64,000 nucleotides of DNA from the NCBI RefSeq assembly GCF_900113605.1, contig NZ_FOPY01000012.1, positions 58,825 through 122,824 on the forward strand, read 5' to 3'. The notes below the pieces were generated by a model. It ran no database searches. It was not told the DNA's origin and saw nothing but the letters and a program-made list of their open reading frames with translations. The stretch is from Modicisalibacter xianhensis (GTDB lineage: Bacteria > Pseudomonadota > Gammaproteobacteria > Pseudomonadales > Halomonadaceae). The position numbers and the translations under genes are program-made. Positions 55,611-64,000 of this stretch are shown here, piece by piece. Every line of letters starts with the position of its first letter. The stretch's first letter is position 1.

Positions 55611-56405
55611 ATGCCAAAGGCCTCGCTCGTCCCCTCGATGCACGGCATAATGCCTTGCATGCACGATATCCCACTCTCGTTGCCGGACGCTTTCAGCCTT
55701 TCGGCCATCGGCCGGATCGCCAGCGACTACCCCGACAAGTTCGGCATCCCTCGACAACCCGGACTGGTGCCGGCCGGTCGCGCAGTGCTTCACCTACTGC
55801 CGCCCTATGACAACCCGCTCGCTGTACGCGGTCTCGAGCAGGTGAGTCATCTGTGGCTGACCTTCGTCTTTCATCGTAGCCCCGAACGCTGGACAGCGCT
55901 GGTGCGTCCACCCCGCCTGGGCGGCAATACCAAGATTGGCGTCTTCGCGACACGCAGCACGCACAGGCCCAACCGCCTGGGGCTGTCGCTGGTCGCACTG
56001 CAACGAATAGAAACCGACAACGGGGTGCGCCTCTACCTGCAAGGGCACGACCTGGTCGACGGCACGCCGGTCCTCGACATCAAACCCTACCTGCCCTGGG
56101 CAGAGGCATTACCCGAAGCACGTGCCGGTTTCGCACCGCACCCCCCACCCCGGCACGAGGTACGCTTCACGCTACAGGCAATCGCCATGCTGGAGGAACG
56201 CAGCGACGCCGATTCGCTACGCGAGCTGATCCGTCAGGTCCTAGCGCAGGACCCGCGACCCGCCTATCGGCGGGGTGCCGAGTCGCGTATCTACGGCGTG
56301 CCACTACGTGATGTCGATGTGCGCTTTCGTGCCTGCGACGACGGCACGGGAGGCATCGTCATGGAGGTGATAGAACTCGTGCCGCTGGCCTCGCCTCGCG
56401 ATTGA
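55611..56405 (+). CDS. trmO: tRNA (N6-threonylcarbamoyladenosine(37)-N6)-methyltransferase TrmO
   Basis: A 264-aa SAM-dependent enzyme (TsaA/VirR family, beta-barrel fold) that methylates t6A37 to m6t6A37 in tRNA-Thr. Family motifs are present: KFGIPRQPGL, VRPPRLGGN, GVFATRSTHRPN, DLVDGTPVLDIKPYLP and the C-terminal LAQDPRPAYR. The start at 55611 has AGGAAG; later Met codons at 55638, 55650 and 55659 are also possible, since homology begins around LSAIGRIASDY. Confidence 0.93.
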   Translation: MPKASLVPSMHGIMPCMHDIPLSLPDAFSLSAIGRIASDYPDKFGIPRQPGLVPAGRAVLHLLPPYDNPLAVRGLEQVSHLWLTFVFHRSPERWTALVRPPRLGGNTKIGVFATRSTHRPNRLGLSLVALQRIETDNGVRLYLQGHDLVDGTPVLDIKPYLPWAEALPEARAGFAPHPPPRHEVRFTLQAIAMLEERSDADSLRELIRQVLAQDPRPAYRRGAESRIYGVPLRDVDVRFRACDDGTGGIVMEVIELVPLASPRD

Positions 56406-56431
56406 GGCCAACGACACGGCCAGGCAACGCT

Positions 56432-57145
56432 TTAGTCGAAGGCGATGCCGATCCGGCGTCCCACTTCTTCGTAGGCTTCGATCACGCCACCCAACCCTTG
56501 GCGGAAACGATCCTTGTCGAGTTTCTCACGTGTCATCTCGTCCCACAGGCGGCATCCGTCCGGCGAGAACTCATCGCCCAGCACGATCTCGCCCTTGAAC
56601 ACCCCGAACTCGAGCTTGTAGTCGACCAGCAGCATGCCACCATCGAGGAACAGCTGCTTGAGCACCTCGTTGACCTTGAAGGTCAGTTCCTTCATGCGTG
56701 CCAGCTGTTCGGGCGTCGCCCAGCCGAAGGTTTCGGCCAGCGATTCGTTGATCATCGGGTCGCCCTTCTCGTCGTTCTTGAGAAACAGCTCGAAGGTCGG
56801 CGGAGTGAGCGTCATGCCTTCTTCCACGCCGAGACGGCGTACCAGGCCGCCTGCAGCCAGGTTACGCACCACGCATTCCACCGGAATCATGTCCAGTTTC
56901 TTGACGACGCACTCGGTATCGGAGAGCAGGCCGTCGAAATGGGTGGGAATCCCCGCCGCCTGCAACTTGCCCATAATGAAGGCGTTGAACTTGTTGTTGA
57001 CCATGCCCTTGCGCGCCAAGGCTTCCTTCTTCTTGCCGTCGAAGGCACTGGTGTCGTCGCGGAAGTGCAGGATCAGGCGGTCCGGGTCGTCGGTGCGGTA
57101 GACGGACTTGGCCTTGCCAGCGTAAAGCTCGTCACGTTTTTCCAT
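56432..57145 (-). CDS. purC: Phosphoribosylaminoimidazole-succinocarboxamide synthase
   Basis: A 237-aa SAICAR synthetase, exactly the E. coli length, catalysing step 7 (ATP-dependent addition of aspartate) of de novo purine synthesis. The N-terminal [31 protein letters not shown] and [13 protein letters not shown] motifs are all present. The start is the ATG at 57145; the TTG at 57154 sits too close to the ribosome site. Last gene of the dapA-bamC-MBL-purC run. No clear PurR box is visible in the 108-bp gap. Confidence 0.97.
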   Translation of the reverse strand: MEKRDELYAGKAKSVYRTDDPDRLILHFRDDTSAFDGKKKEALARKGMVNNKFNAFIMGKLQAAGIPTHFDGLLSDTECVVKKLDMIPVECVVRNLAAGGLVRRLGVEEGMTLTPPTFELFLKNDEKGDPMINESLAETFGWATPEQLARMKELTFKVNEVLKQLFLDGGMLLVDYKLEFGVFKGEIVLGDEFSPDGCRLWDEMTREKLDKDRFRQGLGGVIEAYEEVGRRIGIAFD

Positions 57146-57253
57146 GGGAGGCAATCTCCGAATGCATCTTGAAATGGGCCGAGAGGATCGAGGCCGCCAC
57201 AGGCTCCCTGGAACGGCACGGATTGAGTGTGAAAAAACGCTACTGCATACAGC

Positions 57254-58066
57254 TTAGGCGACCTCTTGCCAATCGAAGCCGTGATCCTGCGCGGCAATCA
57301 GCAAGCGCGACTCGTCACCGTCGAGCAGAGGCACCAGTGCTTCCCAGGCCAACTCGGGGCGGTTATTTTGCTCTGACAGGTGCGAGCAGACGATGCGCTG
57401 CAGGCGATCCAGCCCCAGCCGTTGCAGCAGGACCTGCGCCTGGGCATTGGCCAGGTGTCCCCAATTACCACCGACACGCCGCTTGAGGCTTGGCGGATAG
57501 GGACCCTCGGCCAGCATGCGCGGGTCGTGATTGCACTCCAGAATCAGCGCATCGCAGCTCTTGAAGGCCTCGACGACATGCTCGGTGGGATGGCCCAGGT
57601 CAGTCAGCACGCCGAGTTGCCGTCCATGCGCACGAAAGCGGAACTGGATCGGCTCACGCGCATCGTGAGGCACGGTGATCGGGTCGATCTCCAGGCCGGC
57701 AATGGCAAAGCGTGCATGCGGCGTCAGCAGATGATGGCGTGGCACCTTGCCCAGGCGCTTCGACAACCAGGTACCGGCACTCAGGTAGACCGGCAGGCCG
57801 TGGCGACGCGCCAGCGCCCCTACCCCGGCAATATGGTCGCCATGCTCATGGGTCACCAGCACGCCAGAAAGCTGCCGCGCGTGAATCCCGAAGCGGGCCA
57901 GGCGCTTCTCGGTCTCACGCAGCCCGAAACCGCAGTCGACCAGCACATGAGTCTCACCATCACTGACCAGGGTGGCGTTGCCCTTGCTGCCACTGCCCAG
58001 CGAGGCAAAGCGTAATCCCGCGCCACTTGGCACGGGAGATACACTGGATGCAGCAGACTCAGTCAT
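57254..58066 (-). CDS. MBL-fold metallo-hydrolase (YycJ/WalJ-like)
   Basis: A 270-aa metallo-beta-lactamase-fold protein. The metal motif THEHGDH (H73, H75, D77, H78) is intact and further ligands appear in TVPHDA and LECNHD. The family includes YycJ-type exo/endonuclease-like enzymes involved in DNA or RNA metabolism; the function of this clade next to purC and bamC is not established. Its ATG overlaps the bamC stop (TAATG), so it is translated with bamC. Confidence 0.88.
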   Translation of the reverse strand: MTESAASSVSPVPSGAGLRFASLGSGSKGNATLVSDGETHVLVDCGFGLRETEKRLARFGIHARQLSGVLVTHEHGDHIAGVGALARRHGLPVYLSAGTWLSKRLGKVPRHHLLTPHARFAIAGLEIDPITVPHDAREPIQFRFRAHGRQLGVLTDLGHPTEHVVEAFKSCDALILECNHDPRMLAEGPYPPSLKRRVGGNWGHLANAQAQVLLQRLGLDRLQRIVCSHLSEQNNRPELAWEALVPLLDGDESRLLIAAQDHGFDWQEVA

Positions 58067-59040
58067 TAGCGCAGGGCCGTCGCCAAGGCATCGAGCAGCT
58101 CACGCGATTCGGCGCTGGACAGCGGCTCGCCGTCGGTCGGCTCAACAGTGACGCGGGTCGACTCCGGCCCGGCATTGTCGACCTGCAAGCGATAGCGACG
58201 CACTGGCGCGTCTCCTTCGAAGAAGCCAAGGAAACCGCCACGATCGGCATCGCGCGGGGCATAGTCGACCAGGAACTCGCCAGTGCTGCGATTCTGGTCG
58301 ACCAACTGACGTGTCTCGCTATCGAAGCTGTTCTCGAGCTGGTAATGCAGCTCCGACCAAGCCCGATCGAGGCCCAGCGACAGCAGCAACTGCCACTCGC
58401 CGGCCTGATTCTCGAGCCGTACGCGATCATTGCGTGACAGGTTCTGGGCAGCCAGTGACACACTCTGTTCCTGAGCGCCCATAGACGTGAGGTAGCTGTT
58501 CAGGGCAGTCAGACACTGGTCGTAAGGCGCCGGCGTGCCCGCAGTGGCGGCCACGTTCTCGCAGCGCACCTCACTGGTATTGCCACGCAGTCCCTGACGC
58601 ACGCGCAGCACGGCCTGATCGGTCTCGATTCGCCCGCTGGCGGGGTCGAGTGCCGTCACCTGCAGGCCACGCTGCTCGACGAACCCCTGCAGGCGTGGCC
58701 AGACATTGGCGGGTGCGGCATTGACCAGCAACCAGCGATCCGCGCCGGCTTCACGCATCTCGACGAAGGCGTCTTCCTCCTGGCGACCGGCAGCCAGTGC
58801 CTGGGGACGCGGCGCCTCGAACTCGTCACCCGACGCCAGGAAATCGCTGCTGGCGCTGGGTACCGGCATGGCATCCTGGTAGCGGCCCGGCTGACGTGAC
58901 TCCGGCAAGTCGAGCGGCTCGGTCATGTGGGCGTCACGGTACTCTTCATTGCGATCGTAGTAATAGCCGTCTCGCGCACAACCGCTCGCCAGCAGGGCAA
59001 TGACGACGGTCAACGGTAACAACTTGGAGGCGGGGTTCAT
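58066..59040 (-). CDS. bamC: Outer membrane protein assembly factor BamC
   Basis: A 324-aa lipoprotein subunit of the Bam complex that inserts beta-barrel proteins in the outer membrane. The signal peptide ends in the lipobox LLASGC (Cys21). The N-terminal unstructured region is followed by two helix-grip domains, the first with WLLVNAAPANVWPRLQGFVEQRG. The start at 59040 has AGAAGG upstream, and the frame to 59247 is not part of the protein. It lies 83 bp after dapA, the order conserved in gammaproteobacteria. Confidence 0.94.
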   Translation of the reverse strand: MNPASKLLPLTVVIALLASGCARDGYYYDRNEEYRDAHMTEPLDLPESRQPGRYQDAMPVPSASSDFLASGDEFEAPRPQALAAGRQEEDAFVEMREAGADRWLLVNAAPANVWPRLQGFVEQRGLQVTALDPASGRIETDQAVLRVRQGLRGNTSEVRCENVAATAGTPAPYDQCLTALNSYLTSMGAQEQSVSLAAQNLSRNDRVRLENQAGEWQLLLSLGLDRAWSELHYQLENSFDSETRQLVDQNRSTGEFLVDYAPRDADRGGFLGFFEGDAPVRRYRLQVDNAGPESTRVTVEPTDGEPLSSAESRELLDALATALR

Positions 59041-59123
59041 GCGTCTACCTTCTCTTGTACGTGCAAACCGGCACAGGCCTGCCGTGGATCGAAGCCCGGT
59101 CACGGCAGGTGGCAACGTGGAGA

Positions 59124-60008
59124 TCAGTCGTTCAGCACGCCGGCGAGCTGCAGCGCTTCTTCGACGGTGGTGTGGTACTTCTCCGACAGCCAGGTCATCG
59201 GCAGGCGAATGCCCTGCTCGGCGTACCCCATGCGGTGCAGCGCCCACTTCACCGGGATCGGGTTGGCTTCGACACCCAGCCCGGTATGCAGCGGCATCAG
59301 GCGCGTATTGATCTGGTGCGCCCGGTCACTGTCACCGGACACGGCCGCCTCGCACAACTCGTGCATCAGGCGCGGAGCGACGTTGGCGGTGACCGAGATA
59401 TCACCATGACCGCCCATCAGCATGAAGTCGCAAGCCGTGCCGTCATCACCGGAGTACAGGGCGAAGCCCGAGCCCCTGAGGCGATCGACCAGTTCCTCGG
59501 CACGCTCCAGGTTGCCAGTGGCATCCTTGAGCCCGACGATGTTGTCGAGTTCGGCCAGGCGGAACACGGTCTCGTTGTAGAGATCCGAGCAGGTCCGACC
59601 TGGCACGTTGTAAAGGATCACCGGCAGATTGGCACCTTCGGCCACGGCCTTGAAGTGCTGGTACAGGCCTTCCTGGGTCGGCTTGTTGTAGTAGGGGCAC
59701 ACGGACAGGCAGTAATCGGCACCCACTTCCTTGGCATAGCGCGCCAGCTCGACCGCCTCGGAGGTGGCGTTGGCGCCGGTCCCGGCGATGACCGGAATGC
59801 GTCCGCGCACTTCCTCGACCACCGTGCGGATGACGTCGAAGTGCTCGGCAAACGACATGGTGGTAGGTTCGCCGGTGGTCCCGGCAGCGACGATGGCATC
59901 GGTGCCACTGTCGAGGTGGAAATTCACCAGGCGACGCAGCGCCTCCCAATCGATCTCACCCGTGACTTTCATCGGGGTCGCCAGCGCGACGATGCTGCCT
60001 GTGATCAT
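59124..60008 (-). CDS. dapA: 4-hydroxy-tetrahydrodipicolinate synthase
   Basis: A 294-aa class I aldolase that condenses pyruvate and aspartate semialdehyde, the committed step of lysine and meso-diaminopimelate synthesis. Typical elements are [27 protein letters not shown] (catalytic Tyr) and [11 protein letters not shown] with the Schiff-base Lys. AGGAG precedes the ATG. First gene of dapA-bamC-MBL-purC. The gap to bcp (60009-60297) is a divergent promoter region in which I see no gene. Confidence 0.97.
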   Translation of the reverse strand: MITGSIVALATPMKVTGEIDWEALRRLVNFHLDSGTDAIVAAGTTGEPTTMSFAEHFDVIRTVVEEVRGRIPVIAGTGANATSEAVELARYAKEVGADYCLSVCPYYNKPTQEGLYQHFKAVAEGANLPVILYNVPGRTCSDLYNETVFRLAELDNIVGLKDATGNLERAEELVDRLRGSGFALYSGDDGTACDFMLMGGHGDISVTANVAPRLMHELCEAAVSGDSDRAHQINTRLMPLHTGLGVEANPIPVKWALHRMGYAEQGIRLPMTWLSEKYHTTVEEALQLAGVLND

Positions 60009-60297
60009 CCTGCGATGCTCCTGTGAATCCGGCCCTGGCCGGGCCTGCCCCGGGCCTGACGGCCGTCGGCCTACTCGACATATACGTAAACGCGACGGTG
60101 CCGTGCGCTCCGCCGTGATGCATCCTGTTCAGCCTATCGGAAACCGGCCGTCACGACCGGCACATGGCCAGGCCGCCAATGGTACTCAGACGACGAAAGC
60201 GTGTACAGGTTCAGCACCGGGCACGCACGGAGACTTTACAGATTCCCCGCGCTTGCGTGTAATCGTGACCTCTCGCAACCACAGCAGGAGGCTCTCC

Positions 60298-60774
60298 ATG
60301 AGCGTCAGCATCGGCCAGCCGGTCCCCGACTTCACCGCCCAGGCCACCAGCGACACCACCGTCAGCCTGTCTGAACTGCGTGGCCGTCAGGTGGTGATCT
60401 ACTTCTATCCCAAGGACAGCACGCCGGGCTGCACCACGGAAGGCGGCGACTTCCGCGACCACATGGCCGACTTCGCTGCCGCTGACACGGTGGTGTTCGG
60501 CGTCTCCCGCGACGGCCTGCGCGCGCATGAGAATTTCAAGGCCAAGCAGGGTTTCAACTTCGAGCTGATCTCGGACAAGGACGAAGCCCTTTGCCAGCTG
60601 TTCGACGTCATCAAGCTCAAGAAGATGTACGGCAAGGAGCACCTCGGTGTCGAGCGCAGCACGTTCCTGATCGACAGGGAAGGCACGCTGGCCCGCGAAT
60701 GGCGCAAGGTCAAGGTGCCTGGCCACGTCGAAGAGGTACTCGCTGCAGCCCAGGAACTCAATGCCGCGTCGTGA
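60298..60774 (+). CDS. bcp: Thioredoxin-dependent peroxiredoxin (Bcp/PrxQ)
   Basis: A 158-aa peroxiredoxin that reduces peroxides. The peroxidatic Cys is C45 in the YPKDSTPGCTTEGGDFRD motif. No Cys five residues later (the E. coli C50 type) is present. A possible resolving Cys is C99 (DEALCQLFDV), so it may be a different atypical 2-Cys variant or a 1-Cys form. AGGAGG precedes the ATG. Convergent with the perM-like gene, only 3 bp between them. Confidence 0.94.
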   Translation: MSVSIGQPVPDFTAQATSDTTVSLSELRGRQVVIYFYPKDSTPGCTTEGGDFRDHMADFAAADTVVFGVSRDGLRAHENFKAKQGFNFELISDKDEALCQLFDVIKLKKMYGKEHLGVERSTFLIDREGTLAREWRKVKVPGHVEEVLAAAQELNAAS

Positions 60775-60777
60775 AAT

Positions 60778-61881
60778 TCACTTCTGCAGGCCGGCGCCTG
60801 GCGGCACGGCCTCCTGATCCCGCTTCGCCACGCTGCGTGGCCAGGCCTGGACAAGCGCCTTGAGCAGGGTGGCCAGGGGAATCGCGAAAAATACGCCCCA
60901 GAACCCCCAGATTCCACCGAAGAACAGCACGGCAAGGATGATCGACACCGGATGCAGGTTGACCGCCTCCGAGAACAGGATCGGCACCAGCACATTGCCA
61001 TCCAGGGCCTGCAGCACGCCGTAGGCGACAAGCACGTAGGCAAATTCCTCGCCGATGCCGAACTGAAACCCTGCCACTGCCGCCACCGGCACCGTGGCCA
61101 CTGCAGCACCGATGTAGGGCACCAGCACCGACAGGCCGACCGCCAGTCCCAGCAGGGCCGAATATTGCAGGCCGAAAAACCAGAACGTCACATAGGCGGC
61201 AATGCCGACGATGAAGATTTCGATCACCTTGCCGCGCACGTAGTTGGCGATCTGATCATCCATTTCGTTCCAGACGCGTGTCATCAGCGTACGCTTGGTG
61301 GGTAGCAGCGACAGCGTGAAGCGGGTCAGCGTTTCGCGATCCTTGAGCAGAAAGAACACCAGGATCGGTACCAGTACCAGATAGATGATCAGTCCCAGCA
61401 AGTTGCCCAGCGAGGCCAGCGACAGCGTCAGTGCCCGCTGCCCCAGCAGCGTGATCTCACGTCCTGCCGTGGCGATCCAGTCCTGCATCTGATCCGGGGT
61501 GATCAGGGTCGGATAGCGAGCCTGCAGTTCATCCAGCCACAGCTGGACACTGGCAAGCATGCTAGGGATCTGCTGGATCAGGTCGACGGTCTGGTTCCAG
61601 ACCAGCGGCATGACGATCAGCGCCAGCGCCAGCAAGGTGCCCACGAACACCAGAAACACCAGTAGCACCGACAGCAAGCGCGGCAGACCGACGCGTTCGA
61701 GCCAGGCCACCACGCCTTGCAGCAGGAAAGCGATGACCAGGGCGGTGAAGAACGGGGCCAGCATCTTGCCCAGCCAGATCACGGCAGCGAAGCCGAGCAC
61801 CAGCACCACCAGCAGCACGACCGCTTCTTCGTCGGAGAAGTAGCGCTCGACCCAGCCCTTCAGGACATCTCTCATCGTCAT
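60778..61881 (-). CDS. perM: AI-2E family transporter (PerM-like permease)
   Basis: A 367-aa inner membrane protein with about eight transmembrane helices and the PF01594 core (VGLSVLVPYIGAAVATVPV, GNVLVPILFSEAVNLHPVSIILAVLFFG). The AI-2E label comes from TqsA; most members are of unknown substrate, and Na+/H+ antiport has been proposed for some in halophiles. The start at 61881 overlaps the tusA stop by 4 bp (ATGA), so the two are translationally coupled. Confidence 0.88.
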   Translation of the reverse strand: MTMRDVLKGWVERYFSDEEAVVLLVVLVLGFAAVIWLGKMLAPFFTALVIAFLLQGVVAWLERVGLPRLLSVLLVFLVFVGTLLALALIVMPLVWNQTVDLIQQIPSMLASVQLWLDELQARYPTLITPDQMQDWIATAGREITLLGQRALTLSLASLGNLLGLIIYLVLVPILVFFLLKDRETLTRFTLSLLPTKRTLMTRVWNEMDDQIANYVRGKVIEIFIVGIAAYVTFWFFGLQYSALLGLAVGLSVLVPYIGAAVATVPVAAVAGFQFGIGEEFAYVLVAYGVLQALDGNVLVPILFSEAVNLHPVSIILAVLFFGGIWGFWGVFFAIPLATLLKALVQAWPRSVAKRDQEAVPPGAGLQK

Positions 61882-62123
61882 GCAACGATACCGCCCTTGC
61901 GTATCCAATAATGAAATTCATCGCCGGTTTCCTCTCGGGACACCAGCTCGAAATCGCTCTGATCGATGAACGTTTCGAAATCCCGCCAGGAACCGGGATC
62001 GGTCGCCAACACATGCAACAACCCGCCTTCATCAAGGCGTGCCAGGGCTTGCTTGGTCTTGAGCAAGGGTAGCGGGCAGTGCAGGCCACGCGCGTCGAGT
62101 ACATCGTCGGGTTGCAGGGCCAT
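61878..62123 (-). CDS. TusA-family sulfur-carrier protein
   Basis: An 81-aa TusA/SirA/YedF-like protein. The persulfide-carrying Cys is C16 in the DARGLHCPLPLLKTKQAL motif. Genomic position (next to perM, bcp and bepA) matches the TusA-like PA1006 of Pseudomonas aeruginosa, linked to molybdenum homeostasis and nitrate use. This suggests a specialised sulfur relay rather than classical tRNA thiolation. GGGAGGTGG precedes the ATG. Confidence 0.9.
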   Translation of the reverse strand: MALQPDDVLDARGLHCPLPLLKTKQALARLDEGGLLHVLATDPGSWRDFETFIDQSDFELVSREETGDEFHYWIRKGGIVA

Positions 62124-62221
62124 GCCACCTCCCGGGAAAATGGTTGAGTCGCATCGATTTAAAGGCACTTTTCCCTGCGAATCAATGTCGGAGCCTAGGG
62201 AGTTTTCCAACGAGGATGGCC

Positions 62222-63667
62222 ATGCTGCGTACACTGAAATCCTGCCTGACGATCGGTGCCCTGGCACTCGTCCCCTGGACCGTGCCGGCGGTGGCCGACG
62301 ATTATGGCCTCCCCTCGCTGGGCAGCGGCGCCAGCAGCGTCTCGGGCGGCGAGGAGTACCGGCTGGGCCGCGCCTGGTTGCGCCAGTTCCGAGCCCAGAC
62401 CGATACCTGGCAGGACCCGATCACCCAGAGCTATGTGGATTCGCTGATCGAGCGCCTGGTGCCCTACAGCGAACTCGGCGACATCCGCATCGTCACTACG
62501 CTGGTCGACAGCCGCCTGCTCAATGCTTTCGCCGTGCCCGGCGGCGTCGTCGGGGTAAATGCCGGCCTGTTCGCGTTTGCCGAGAGTGAGGACGCCTTCG
62601 CCTCGGTACTCGCCCACGAGCTGGGCCATCTCTCGCAGCGGCATTATGCGCGGCGCATGGAACGGGTCGAGGAAACCCAGCTGCCGACCATGGCCGCCAT
62701 GCTCGCCGGCATGGTAATCGCCGCCGGGGGCGGCGGCAATGCCGGCCTGGCGGCAATGATGGGCTCGCAGGCCGCCTTCATCCAGGACCAGCTCGCCTAC
62801 TCACGGCGCTTCGAACAGGAAGCCGACCGGGTAGGACTGGAAGCCATGACCCAGGCCGGCTTCGACCCCCAGGCCATGCCCGCCATGTTCCGCGCCATGC
62901 AGCGCCTGACCAGTCTGCAAGGCGGTAATCCGCCCGAGTTCCTGTTGACCCACCCGGTCACCGAGTCACGTATCAGCGATACCCAGAGCCGCGCCGATCA
63001 ACTGCCCGTCTCTGGCCAACGCGGCAGCGACCCGGCCTACGCGATGGTACGTGCCCGCGCCCTGCTGGAGCTCAACGGCGACAACCCCGCGCAGGCCCTG
63101 GCCCAGCTTCGCCAGGACGCCCCGCCCGCCAGCGCCGAACGCTACCTGCAAGCCCTGATCGCTGCGCGCCAGGCGCGCCCCGGCGAGGCCCTCGAAACAC
63201 TCGATGCCCTGGCCCGCGAACTGCCCGACTTGTCGCTGATCCCGGCCACCGCTGCCGAAATCGCGATGGATGCCGGCCGCCGTGGCGATGCCTTGGCCCG
63301 CGCCGAACGGATCCTGCGCCTGTCTCCGGAGTACTTCCCGGCCCGCCTGCTGCGCGCCGAGATCCTGCTGCAACAGTCACCCGGCGAAGCCTTTGACGTG
63401 CTGCGCGAACTCAGCCAGCGATACCCGGAAACGCCGCAGGTCTTCGCCCTTCTCGCCGAGGCAGCCGGACGCAGCGGCCATGAAACCTGGGGCCATCTGG
63501 CGCGTGCCGAGACACTGCAGTTGACCGGCCACATCGACCGGGCCATCAAGCAACTGGACGTGGCCGAGGACGTCGCCAAGCGCAGCGGCGATTTCGGCAT
63601 GGCCAGCCGGGTCCGGCAACGGCGGGAGGACTTCATGGACTATCGTGAGACATTACAGAAATTCTAG
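62222..63667 (+). CDS. bepA: M48-family periplasmic metalloprotease/chaperone (BepA-like)
   Basis: A 481-aa protein with a Sec signal peptide (residues 1-25, cleaved near AVA-DD). The zinc protease domain carries HELGH (H132, E133, H136), with the third Glu in FEQEADRVG. A C-terminal TPR-like helical region (about 290-480) follows. BepA guards beta-barrel and LptD assembly in the outer membrane. The start at 62222 has GAGGATGG at good spacing; an ATG at 62216 is too close to it. It links functionally to bamC nearby. Confidence 0.94.
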   Translation: MLRTLKSCLTIGALALVPWTVPAVADDYGLPSLGSGASSVSGGEEYRLGRAWLRQFRAQTDTWQDPITQSYVDSLIERLVPYSELGDIRIVTTLVDSRLLNAFAVPGGVVGVNAGLFAFAESEDAFASVLAHELGHLSQRHYARRMERVEETQLPTMAAMLAGMVIAAGGGGNAGLAAMMGSQAAFIQDQLAYSRRFEQEADRVGLEAMTQAGFDPQAMPAMFRAMQRLTSLQGGNPPEFLLTHPVTESRISDTQSRADQLPVSGQRGSDPAYAMVRARALLELNGDNPAQALAQLRQDAPPASAERYLQALIAARQARPGEALETLDALARELPDLSLIPATAAEIAMDAGRRGDALARAERILRLSPEYFPARLLRAEILLQQSPGEAFDVLRELSQRYPETPQVFALLAEAAGRSGHETWGHLARAETLQLTGHIDRAIKQLDVAEDVAKRSGDFGMASRVRQRREDFMDYRETLQKF

Positions 63668-63735
63668 CGATCCCAGCGCTGCGATCCGCATGGCTGTGCC
63701 TAACAGCCAGTCGCCGCTCACCTCTCCAAACGATA

Positions 63736-63762
63736 AAAAAGCGCCCCAGCGAGGCGCTTTTT
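63736..63762. terminator. Bidirectional terminator between bepA and nadA
   Basis: A 10-bp stem AAAAAGCGCC / GGCGCTTTTT with A and T runs on both flanks, between two convergent genes. Confidence 0.85.
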
Positions 63763-63781
63763 GCTTCCAGGCCGGGTCTTC

Positions 63782-64000
63782 CTAGCGCTTGAAGTTGAGC
63801 ATGCGCTCCAGCGGCTTGAGCGCCCGCTGGCGAAGCTCGGCATCAACGAAGATTTCGCCACTGGTGTCGCGCAACGCACCGGCCAGGTTATCGAGGGCGT
63901 TCATTGCCATCCACGGGCAGTGGGCGCAGCTCTTGCAGGTCGCGCCGTTGCCGGCGGTCGGCGCTTCGAACAGGGTCTTCTCGGGCACCGCCTGCTGCAT
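63782..64000 (-). CDS. nadA: Quinolinate synthase, C-terminal part (cut by window end)
   Basis: The last 72 residues of NadA, which makes quinolinate from iminoaspartate and dihydroxyacetone phosphate using a [4Fe-4S] cluster. The [17 protein letters not shown] motif near the start holds the third cluster cysteine region of the family. The rest of the gene lies past 64000; the Met at the window edge is internal. Confidence 0.92.
   Translation of the reverse strand: MQQAVPEKTLFEAPTAGNGATCKSCAHCPWMAMNALDNLAGALRDTSGEIFVDAELRQRALKPLERMLNFKR

Overview
The window reads as one uninterrupted piece of a high-GC gammaproteobacterial chromosome, most likely a halophile of the Halomonas group (Halomonadaceae) or a close relative. 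The reasons are the Pseudomonas-like gene order (nadA-bepA-tusA-perM-bcp-dapA-bamC-MBL-purC; ccoNOQP-ccoGHIS-hemN-anr), a HiPIP, an SSS/DUF4212 acetate-uptake module, and acidic linkers in proteins such as AceF. I see no prophage, insertion sequence, integrase, CRISPR array or island boundary. Almost every gene belongs to a known family.

Layout. 1-12.5 kb: a tRNA-Leu cut by the window start, a membrane-anchored DNA/RNA endonuclease, a stand-alone AsnC-type ligand domain, Ogt, a Tat-exported HiPIP, the prkA-yeaH-spoVR stress operon, a threonine aldolase, fadH with a divergent alpha/beta hydrolase, and a five-gene tRNA array (Val-Asp-Asp-Val-Asp in transcript order). 13.4-24.6 kb: a microaerobic respiration block, with cbb3 oxidase (ccoNOQP), its assembly genes (ccoGHIS), a SafE-family membrane protein, hemN and the FNR-type regulator anr. 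Good FNR/ANR boxes lie upstream of ccoN and hemN at class II spacing, so the regulator appears to control its neighbours. ttcA follows, convergent with anr.

25.7-39.3 kb: an acetate-response block. A DnaQ-type exonuclease and a cNMP/CBS/DUF294 protein are divergent from DUF4212 + SSS symporter. Then come an unknown two-TM protein, a giant SSS-PAS-PAS-hybrid histidine kinase, an MntR-like repressor, a LuxR-type response regulator and acetyl-CoA synthetase. A 731-bp AT-rich intergenic region upstream of the symporter carries three spaced copies of a partly palindromic 15-mer (core ACCAnTGT). A related sequence lies in the acs promoter. I propose these as binding sites for the kinase/regulator pair encoded here.

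39.3-53.5 kb: SprT, YecA/YgfB, a cardiolipin-synthase-like PLD protein divergent from plsB, rsmJ-uppP, tsaB, adk, and the pyruvate dehydrogenase genes aceE-aceF (E2 with three lipoyl domains and a TTG start). 52.9-64 kb: ampD/nadC, a GNAT protein, an acireductone dioxygenase lacking one canonical metal histidine, trmO, and the conserved dapA-bamC-MBL-purC / bcp / tusA-perM / bepA / nadA neighbourhood, with nadA cut by the window end.

The strongest leads are the acetate-regulon operator motif with its long leader, the Tyr-for-His substitution in the acireductone dioxygenase, the unknown two-TM protein between transporter and kinase, and the SafE-family protein inside the oxidase assembly operon. 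No wholly new system stands out.
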